From the NCBI GenBank assembly GCA_013372875.1, contig JABXIW010000246.1, forward strand, positions 1 to 12,420: a stretch of DNA of 12,420 nt, in the 5' to 3' direction. The notes beneath the pieces are model-generated. The model was not told where the DNA came from. It was given only the letters and a program-made list of their open reading frames with translations, and did no database searches. This stretch comes from Gammaproteobacteria bacterium (GTDB lineage Bacteria > Pseudomonadota > Gammaproteobacteria > Enterobacterales > Kangiellaceae). The translations under genes were made by a program, and so were the position numbers. This document shows positions 7,837 to 12,420 of this stretch, one piece after another (positions within the stretch are counted from its first letter, which is position 1; every line of letters starts with the position of its first letter).

Positions 7837-8718
7837 CTACATAGTCAATCTCAGTGATAAATCAACCGCTCTAACGTGCTTGGTCAGTGCGCCAACGGAG
7901 ATAAAATCCACGCCTGTTTGCGCGATTTGGTTCAAGTTTTCGATGGTGACGTTGCCAGAGGCTTCGATTTTAGCAGTATGTTTATGGGCTTGGTTGATGG
8001 TAACGCCAGTTTTCATATCTTCGATCGAGAAATTATCCAGCATAATCACATCGGCACCAGCATCTAATGCTTGATCCAGTTGATTAAAGTTTTCCACTTC
8101 TACCTCGACCAAAATATCCGGATGGTTTTGACGCGCTTTTTTTACCGCGCCCTCAATCGAGCCATGGGACGCAATATGGTTTTCCTTGATTAAAAAAGCA
8201 TCATACAAACCAATACGATGGTTTCGTCCGCCACCACAAGTTACGGCGTATTTTTGTGCCAGACGCAACATAGGAATTGTTTTACGCGTATCGAGCAACT
8301 GACAATTAGTGCCTTTAAGCTCGGCCACATAACGCGCCACCATGGTCGCCGTACCGGACAAGGTTTGCAAGAAGTTCATGGCGGTTCTTTCTGCAGTCAG
8401 AATATTGCGCGCATTACCTTTCATACGACAAATAACATCATTGGCACTGATCTTATCGCCATCTTGGCATAACCACTCGATTTCGATGCTCGGATCTAAT
8501 TTATCAAACACCGCTTGGAACCAGTCACGCCCCGCAATAACGCAATCTTCTCGAGTGATAAGGCGGCCAGCAGCAATTTTATCTGCCTCAATCAGCTCGG
8601 CTGTAACGTCTATTCCTCGATTCTCATACTCATAAGCACCTAAATCTTCGGCCAGGGAAATTTCAATGGCGCGGTCGATTTCTTTTTTTAGAGCTTCTTG
8701 ATAAGGAATATCCATCAT
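7837..8718 (-). CDS. nadC: NadC, nicotinate-nucleotide pyrophosphorylase (quinolinate phosphoribosyltransferase)
   Basis: NadC converts quinolinate and PRPP to nicotinate mononucleotide, CO2 and pyrophosphate in de novo NAD synthesis. The 293-residue product is of normal length. An N-terminal swapped domain ends near ILTAERTAMNFLQTLSGTAT (106-125). The active-site barrel shows LLDTRKTIP (141-149), CGGGRNHRIGLYDAFLIKENH (161-181), EVEVEN (205-210), IMLDN (225-229) and SVGALTKH (274-281). The residue after TRKTIP is Met where E. coli and many others have Gly (TRKTxPGLR). The start is ATG 8718, with a second ATG immediately after at 8715; either is possible, with GAGA about 10 bases upstream. 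It is divergent from ampD, as in E. coli, and downstream pilA is co-directional. Confidence 0.97.
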   Translation of the reverse strand: MMDIPYQEALKKEIDRAIEISLAEDLGAYEYENRGIDVTAELIEADKIAAGRLITREDCVIAGRDWFQAVFDKLDPSIEIEWLCQDGDKISANDVICRMKGNARNILTAERTAMNFLQTLSGTATMVARYVAELKGTNCQLLDTRKTIPMLRLAQKYAVTCGGGRNHRIGLYDAFLIKENHIASHGSIEGAVKKARQNHPDILVEVEVENFNQLDQALDAGADVIMLDNFSIEDMKTGVTINQAHKHTAKIEASGNVTIENLNQIAQTGVDFISVGALTKHVRAVDLSLRLTM

Positions 8719-8765
8719 AATTTTTATTCTCGCAAAGGTTATGGCTTAATGTTTTGGGCGCATCA

Positions 8766-8826
8766 CAAGCGGTTGAGCCAAGCGGCTAGTATCAATGCTT
8801 GTATCAATTTATAAGGATTATATACT
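8766..8826 (+). promoter_or_regulatory. nadC-ampD divergent control region with a direct repeat and a possible ampD promoter
   Basis: The 145 bases between the divergent starts (8719-8863) contain CAAGCGG twice, at 8766-8772 and 8779-8785, 13 bases apart start to start. They also contain a possible ampD promoter, TTGTAT (8799-8804), 16-base spacer, TATACT (8821-8826). The -10 match is good and the -35 is poor. If real, transcription starts near 8833, which agrees with ampD starting at 8864 rather than 8795. Confidence 0.3.
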
Positions 8827-8863
8827 GAGCCTAAAAGCGAGCACAATCCAACAATTGTTTAAC

Positions 8864-9412
8864 ATGACACCCATAGAGCAGCATCTATATAAAAAAGCTG
8901 AGTTTTTAGTTTCTCCCCATTTTGATGAGCGGGTTGATCCTGCGGACATCAGTCTGTTGGTGATCCACAATATTAGTCTGCCGCCCAATCAATTTGGCGG
9001 TGGCTATATCCAAGATTTGTTTTTAGGCAATCTGGACTGGGGTAAGCATTGGTACTTTAAGCAAATTGAAGGTTTACGGGTATCGAGTCATTTGCTTATT
9101 CAACGCGATGGTCAAGTAATACAGTTTGTCCCCTTTGACAAAAGAGCTTGGCACGCAGGCGTTTCCAGCTTTGAAAGGCGCGAGGCCTGTAATGACTTCT
9201 CCATTGGTATTGAGCTGGAAGGGGCGGATGATATTCCTTTTACCGATATTCAATATCAACAGTTAATTGAAGTGACCCAGGCATTGCTAAAGGCTTATCC
9301 GAAAATAAACAAAAACCGCATTGCAGGTCATAGCGATATAGCACCTGGGCGCAAAACCGATCCAGGTAAGCACTTTGATTGGCAGCGTTATAGAAGCGCT
9401 TTAGGTGTTTAG
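8864..9412 (+). CDS. ampD: AmpD, 1,6-anhydro-N-acetylmuramyl-L-alanine amidase
   Basis: AmpD is a cytoplasmic zinc amidase that removes the stem peptide from 1,6-anhydroMurNAc during peptidoglycan recycling. In species with inducible AmpC its loss derepresses the beta-lactamase. The 182-residue product matches the E. coli enzyme (183). The zinc ligands are visible as H35, H156 (GHSDIAPGRKTDPG) and D166, with catalytic E117 (FSIGIELEG) and K164, aligning with E. coli H34, H154, D164, E116 and K162. There is no signal peptide, consistent with the cytoplasmic AmpD rather than a periplasmic paralogue. ATG 8864 gives the family N-terminus; an in-frame ATG at 8795 would add 23 residues but precedes the likely promoter. 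The ribosome site is weak. ampE follows after 123 bases on the same strand. Confidence 0.96.
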   Translation: MTPIEQHLYKKAEFLVSPHFDERVDPADISLLVIHNISLPPNQFGGGYIQDLFLGNLDWGKHWYFKQIEGLRVSSHLLIQRDGQVIQFVPFDKRAWHAGVSSFERREACNDFSIGIELEGADDIPFTDIQYQQLIEVTQALLKAYPKINKNRIAGHSDIAPGRKTDPGKHFDWQRYRSALGV

Positions 9413-9522
9413 CCACTGAAATATTTTTTCACATCTGGTCATGACTATTCATAAAAAGGCAGGCGAATTGCAACAGACTATTTGCTAAGATTAACCTTAT
9501 ACAAAAGCAAGGTTCGGAACTT

Positions 9523-9528
9523 AGGGGA
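9523..9528 (+). promoter_or_regulatory. Ribosome binding site that fixes the ampE start
   Basis: AGGGGA lies 7 bases before ATG 9536. The longer in-frame start, TTG 9482, has no comparable site, so the ATG is preferred. Confidence 0.75.
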
Positions 9529-9535
9529 CACGCTA

Positions 9536-10465
9536 ATGGCGCTTTTAGCATTAATTATTGCTTTATTTATTGAGCATTATTTTCATAAAGATACCAAGCA
9601 GCTGAATCAAAAAGTCAGCCATAGACATTGGTTCACGCGTTATCAAGAGACCATGACGGGCTGGTTTGGTGATCAATCCTGGTTTGGTAAATGGGTCGGG
9701 GAAGCAGTAATTTTGCTGGCGCCAGTGCTCATTATCTATTGGATTTATGCTTGGTATCAGCATGATTGGTGGTTCCACGGCGGTTTATTCGGCTCTTTAT
9801 TGATGCTGGCTTTGGCGGTGGCAGTACTGGTCTTGTGCTTAGGCCCTGAATCGCCAAGAAAAAGTTTAAAAGCCTACTATGCTGCTCGCTCTGAGCATCA
9901 AGACCAAACGGCCTTTGAAGCGGCCGCCGTGTTCACGGGGCAGGACTCTGCAGATTCCGTTGAAGAGCTTGATCAACAAGTGTCTAAAACCATTTTTAAG
10001 AAATCACAAACCCGCTATTTCGCAGTAGTCATCTGGTTTATGATTTTAGGTCCCGCCGGAGCTTTGCTTTACCGATTAACCAATTGGTACCTTGAGCAAA
10101 AAACTGGCGAATTAAGTGGAGAACTAAGTGGCGATGAACAAGGAGCAATGCAGACTGCCCAGCAAGGCTTTGCTTATAAACTCAATCTGATCCTTGAGTG
10201 GATCCCTGCGCGCATAACGGCGCTGGCATACTTATTTGCGGGTGATATGGGTGCTGGAGTAAAGAAAATTAAGTCGGACTTTTTCGATTTTGATGTAGAT
10301 GGATTGAGCTTCGTGGAAACCGCAGGCTTTGCCAGTCTTGGTTTCTACGAGTCTGATGATAAAAGAGGGCCATCACGCTGGGCCTTGAAGCTGGCAGAAA
10401 GAGCTGGGGTTATCGTGTTTGCCTTAGCCGCCATTATGTCGTTATTGGGTTTGGGGTTATATTAG
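9536..10465 (+). CDS. ampE: AmpE, inner-membrane protein of the ampDE operon
   Basis: AmpE is an inner-membrane protein encoded with AmpD. A sensory or signalling role in beta-lactamase induction has been proposed, but its biochemical function is not established. The product is 309 residues against 284 in E. coli. Hydrophobic segments are at about 2-16, 56-73, 82-103, 160-182 and 291-308. Family hallmarks are the N-terminal LLALIIALFIEHYF, WFMILGPAGALLYRLTNWY (167-185) and LEWIPARITALAYLFAGD (220-237). A short tandem duplication encodes GELSGELSG at residues 191-199, a small part of the extra length. The ribosome site at 9523 supports ATG 9536. The stop TAG is directly followed by a 14-bp palindrome. 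It lies downstream of ampD and upstream of aceE, an arrangement like E. coli but without aroP and pdhR. Confidence 0.93.
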   Translation: MALLALIIALFIEHYFHKDTKQLNQKVSHRHWFTRYQETMTGWFGDQSWFGKWVGEAVILLAPVLIIYWIYAWYQHDWWFHGGLFGSLLMLALAVAVLVLCLGPESPRKSLKAYYAARSEHQDQTAFEAAAVFTGQDSADSVEELDQQVSKTIFKKSQTRYFAVVIWFMILGPAGALLYRLTNWYLEQKTGELSGELSGDEQGAMQTAQQGFAYKLNLILEWIPARITALAYLFAGDMGAGVKKIKSDFFDFDVDGLSFVETAGFASLGFYESDDKRGPSRWALKLAERAGVIVFALAAIMSLLGLGLY

Positions 10466-10483
10466 TTAACCTAGGTTAATTAA
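10466..10483 (+). repeat. 18-base element, copy 1: palindrome TTAACCTAGGTTAA plus TTAA, ArcA-box-like
   Basis: TTAACCTAGGTTAATTAA begins at the base after the ampE stop. Its first 14 bases (10466-10479) are a perfect palindrome. GTTAATTAAATG (10475-10486) resembles the recognition core described for the E. coli redox regulator ArcA (as I recall it, WGTTAATTAW). A near copy lies at 10613-10630. Confidence 0.55.
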
Positions 10484-10520
10484 ATGCTGCTCGTAAATTT
10501 ACAGGGTCTACGAGCAGTAT
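10484..10520 (+). terminator. Stem-loop after ampE, probable terminator
   Basis: CTGCTCGTA (10487-10495) pairs perfectly with TACGAGCAG (10509-10517) across a 13-base loop. Adding flanking ATG/TAT with one G-U pair gives a 12-bp stem. It starts 18 bases after the ampE stop. The following TCATTTCTTA is only moderately T-rich, so efficiency is uncertain. Confidence 0.55.
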
Positions 10521-10612
10521 CATTTCTTATCACTCGTCCAACCTGCCATAAGTTTGACTATCTTTTCTTCGTAAAAACAACTAATATTGCTAAATCAAAA
10601 TTTTCATTGTAT

Positions 10613-10630
10613 TTAACCTGTGTTAATTAA
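10613..10630 (+). repeat. 18-base element, copy 2, containing a full ArcA-type core upstream of aceE
   Basis: TTAACCTGTGTTAATTAA matches copy 1 at 16 of 18 positions. It contains TGTTAATTAA (10621-10630), which fits WGTTAATTAW at every position. It lies about 110 bases before the aceE start. A weak promoter match (TTGCTA at 10587-10592, 17 bases, TATTTA at 10610-10615) would place the element over the -10 and start site. E. coli represses the pdhR-aceEF-lpd operon through ArcA under low oxygen; a similar role here is inference. Confidence 0.5.
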
Positions 10631-10716
10631 TTTGTTGGCGGATATTTAAATTTACCAATAAAAACAATAGGTTAAACAGTTTGAGAATTGAGTGAATAAT
10701 TATTTTTCGCTTAATT

Positions 10717-10731
10717 CCTATTTTTAATAGG
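10717..10731 (+). promoter_or_regulatory. Small hairpin covering the aceE ribosome binding site
   Basis: CCTATT (10717-10722), loop TTT, AATAGG (10726-10731) forms a perfect 6-bp stem. Its 3' arm contains the AGG of the ribosome site (AGGCGG, 10729-10734), 4 bases before the ATG. Folding would hide part of the site. The stem is AT-rich and weak, so regulation is only a possibility. The remainder of the 10466-10738 gap contains no gene that I can support. Confidence 0.4.
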
Positions 10732-10738
10732 CGGCAAT

Positions 10739-12420
10739 ATGTCAGAGAATCAAGCAATAGATCCGTTAAATACGGATATCGATCCAATTGAAACCCAAGA
10801 ATGGATCGAGGCGCTAGAAGCGGTAATTTCCGCGGAAGGTGCGGAAAGGGCGCACTATTTACTGGAAAAATTGGTGGCAAAAGCTCGTGGGGCAGGTGCA
10901 CATTTGCCTTTTGATTTAACCACGGCTTATTTAAATACGATTCCGCCTTCGCAAGAGGCGCATATGCCAGGCGATCAAGAGTTAGAGCGTCGAATTCGTG
11001 CGATTATTCGTTGGAATGCAATTGCGATGGTCTTGCAAGCATCGAAAAAAGATTTAGAGCTGGGTGGTCATTTATCCAGTTTTGCTTCGAGTGCCACTTT
11101 ATATGATGTGGGCTATAACCACTTCTTCCACGCCGACGATGGTAAACATGGTGGCGACTTAATTTATTATCAAGGTCACTGTGCGCCGGGTATTTATGCG
11201 CGAGCTTTCTTAGAAGGCCGTATGACCGAAGAGCAAATTGCTAATTTCCGCCAAGAGGTTGATGGTAAAGGTATTTCTTCCTATCCGCATCCTTGGTTAA
11301 TGCCTGATTTTTGGCAATTCCCAACAGTATCAATGGGCTTAGGTCCAATTCAGGCGATTTATCAAGCGCGTTTCTTAAAGTATTTAGAGAACCGTGGCTT
11401 GGCTGACACCAAAGGCCGTAAAGTTTGGGCTTTCTTGGGCGATGGTGAGATGGATGAGCCTGAATCCAAAGGTGCTATCAGTCTTGCCGGTCGTGAGGGG
11501 CTGGATAACCTGATTTTTGTTGTGAACTGTAACTTACAACGGCTTGATGGCCCTGTTCGTGGTAATGGCAAAATCATTCAAGAACTTGAAGGCGAGTTCC
11601 GCGGTGCTGGTTGGAATGTACTCAAAGTGATTTGGGGCCGTTATTGGGATCCGCTGATTGCGCGTGATACCGAAGGTCGCTTACTAAAAGTGATGGAGGA
11701 AACGGTAGATGGTGAATACCAGAACTGTAAAGCCAAAGGTGGCGCCTACACTCGTGAGCATTTCTTCGGCAAAGATCCAAAGCTATTAGAAATGGTGGCC
11801 AATATGTCAGATAAGGACATTTGGCGCTTAAATCGTGGTGGTCACGATCCTCACAAAGTTTACGCTGCTTACCATGAAGCGGTAAACACTAAAGGTATGC
11901 CAACCATTATCTTAGCCAAAACCGTCAAAGGTTATGGCATGGGTGAGTCTGGCGAAGGTAAGAATATTTCGCATCAAGTTAAAAAGATGAATGTGGAAGC
12001 GCTCAAGCATTTCCGTGATCGTTTTAATGTGCCAATTCCTGATGACAAGTTAGAAGATGTGCCTTTCTATCATCCAGGTAATGACAGCCCTGAAATTAAA
12101 TATATGCATGAGCGCCGCGCTAAATTAGGTGGTTATTTACCAGCGCGTCGTCAAGAATCACAATCATTGGATATTCCAGAGCTGGATAAATTCGATGCGC
12201 TGTTAAAGTCCACTGGCGAGCGTAAAATCTCGACTACTATGGCCTTTGTTCGCGCCTTAAATGTTCTATTAAAAGATAAAACTTTGAAAGAACGCATCGT
12301 GCCGATTATTCCTGATGAAGCTCGTACTTTCGGTATGGAAGGTTTGTTCCGCCAAATTGGTATCTATAACCCACACGGTCAGAACTACACACCACAAGAC
12401 CGCGACATCGTTTCTTACTA
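10739..12420 (+). CDS. aceE: AceE, pyruvate dehydrogenase E1 component, N-terminal part (runs off window)
   Basis: AceE is the thiamine-diphosphate-dependent E1 of the pyruvate dehydrogenase complex, which decarboxylates pyruvate and passes acetyl groups to the E2 lipoyl domain. The frame is open from ATG 10739 to the window end, giving 560 complete codons of about 887 expected. It is the single-chain, homodimeric E1 type. Recognisable stretches include HLSSFASSATLYDVGYNHFF, YYQGHCAPGIYARAFLEGR and PTVSMGLGPIQAIYQARFLK. The thiamine-diphosphate motif starts with GDGEMDEPES at residue 234 and ends with NCNLQRLDGPV. Further on are LNRGGHDP, HQVKKMNVE and DEARTFGMEGLFRQIGIYNP. The ribosome site is AGGCGG at 10729. 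aceF is expected to the right. No pdhR regulator gene precedes it. Confidence 0.97.
   Translation, partial: MSENQAIDPLNTDIDPIETQEWIEALEAVISAEGAERAHYLLEKLVAKARGAGAHLPFDLTTAYLNTIPPSQEAHMPGDQELERRIRAIIRWNAIAMVLQASKKDLELGGHLSSFASSATLYDVGYNHFFHADDGKHGGDLIYYQGHCAPGIYARAFLEGRMTEEQIANFRQEVDGKGISSYPHPWLMPDFWQFPTVSMGLGPIQAIYQARFLKYLENRGLADTKGRKVWAFLGDGEMDEPESKGAISLAGREGLDNLIFVVNCNLQRLDGPVRGNGKIIQELEGEFRGAGWNVLKVIWGRYWDPLIARDTEGRLLKVMEETVDGEYQNCKAKGGAYTREHFFGKDPKLLEMVANMSDKDIWRLNRGGHDPHKVYAAYHEAVNTKGMPTIILAKTVKGYGMGESGEGKNISHQVKKMNVEALKHFRDRFNVPIPDDKLEDVPFYHPGNDSPEIKYMHERRAKLGGYLPARRQESQSLDIPELDKFDALLKSTGERKISTTMAFVRALNVLLKDKTLKERIVPIIPDEARTFGMEGLFRQIGIYNPHGQNYTPQDRDIVSY

Noticed and set aside
7766..8074. 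Plus-strand open frame of 102 codons starting in the pilA-nadC gap
   Set aside because: Most of it is antisense to the conserved 3' end of nadC, with no ribosome site and no family resemblance.
8795..8863. Longer AmpD start at ATG 8795
   Set aside because: The 23 added residues have no counterpart in AmpD, and the ATG lies upstream of the best promoter match. ATG 8864 gives the normal length.
9482..9535. Longer AmpE start at TTG 9482
   Set aside because: There is no ribosome site, and the conserved N-terminal membrane helix starts at ATG 9536, which has AGGGGA 7 bases upstream.
10554..10587. Promoter TTGACT to TAATAT upstream of aceE
   Set aside because: The spacer is 22 bases, too long for a normal sigma-70 promoter.
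10623..10901. Minus-strand open frame of 92 codons across the aceE start
   Set aside because: It runs opposite the aceE N-terminus and the AT-rich leader. Its low-complexity Leu/Ile/Lys composition is typical of chance translation of AT-rich DNA.

Overview
The window is a stretch of Gammaproteobacterial chromosome with moderately AT-rich, uniform coding sequence. Every gene has a clear family assignment. The gene order is the familiar secA-mutT | yacG-zapD-coaE-pilD-pilC-pilB | pilA-nadC | ampD-ampE-aceE neighbourhood seen in Pseudomonas, Vibrio, Shewanella and Kangiella-type genomes. ZapD, AmpE and a homodimeric-type AceE together point to Gammaproteobacteria. A Kangiella-like or other marine organism is my guess from composition and order, and it is not proven by the sequence.

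Layout. (1) Positions 1-1448, plus strand: the last ~332 codons of secA, a strong hairpin terminator, then mutT. (2) Positions 1445-6955, minus strand: a tightly packed run read in the order pilB, pilC, pilD, coaE, zapD, yacG. It combines the type IV pilus motor ATPase, platform protein and prepilin peptidase with CoA synthesis, a Z-ring regulator and a gyrase inhibitor. (3) Positions 7034-7502, minus strand: pilA, the major pilin, with its own terminator separating it from pilB. (4) Positions 7503-7836: a 334-base non-coding, AT-rich gap with inverted repeats. (5) nadC on the minus strand, divergent from ampD and ampE on the plus strand. (6) Positions 10466-10738: a non-coding region leading into aceE (pyruvate dehydrogenase E1), which runs off the right end. 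In enterobacteria this gap holds aroP and pdhR; here it holds neither.

How the genes work together. PilA is processed by PilD and assembled by PilB with PilC into a type IV pilus. AmpD cleaves anhydro-muropeptides in peptidoglycan recycling, and AmpE is its membrane partner gene. NadC, CoaE and AceE serve NAD, CoA and acetyl-CoA supply. MutT, YacG, ZapD and SecA are housekeeping factors.

I found no phage, insertion sequence, CRISPR array, tRNA, rRNA or defence system, and no convincing undescribed system. The most interesting non-coding signal is a pair of near-identical 18-base elements flanking the ampE-aceE gap. Each contains GTTAATTAA, which resembles the ArcA recognition core. Several starts matter for annotation: pilB begins at TTG, while mutT, yacG, coaE, ampD and ampE begin downstream of their longest possible starts.
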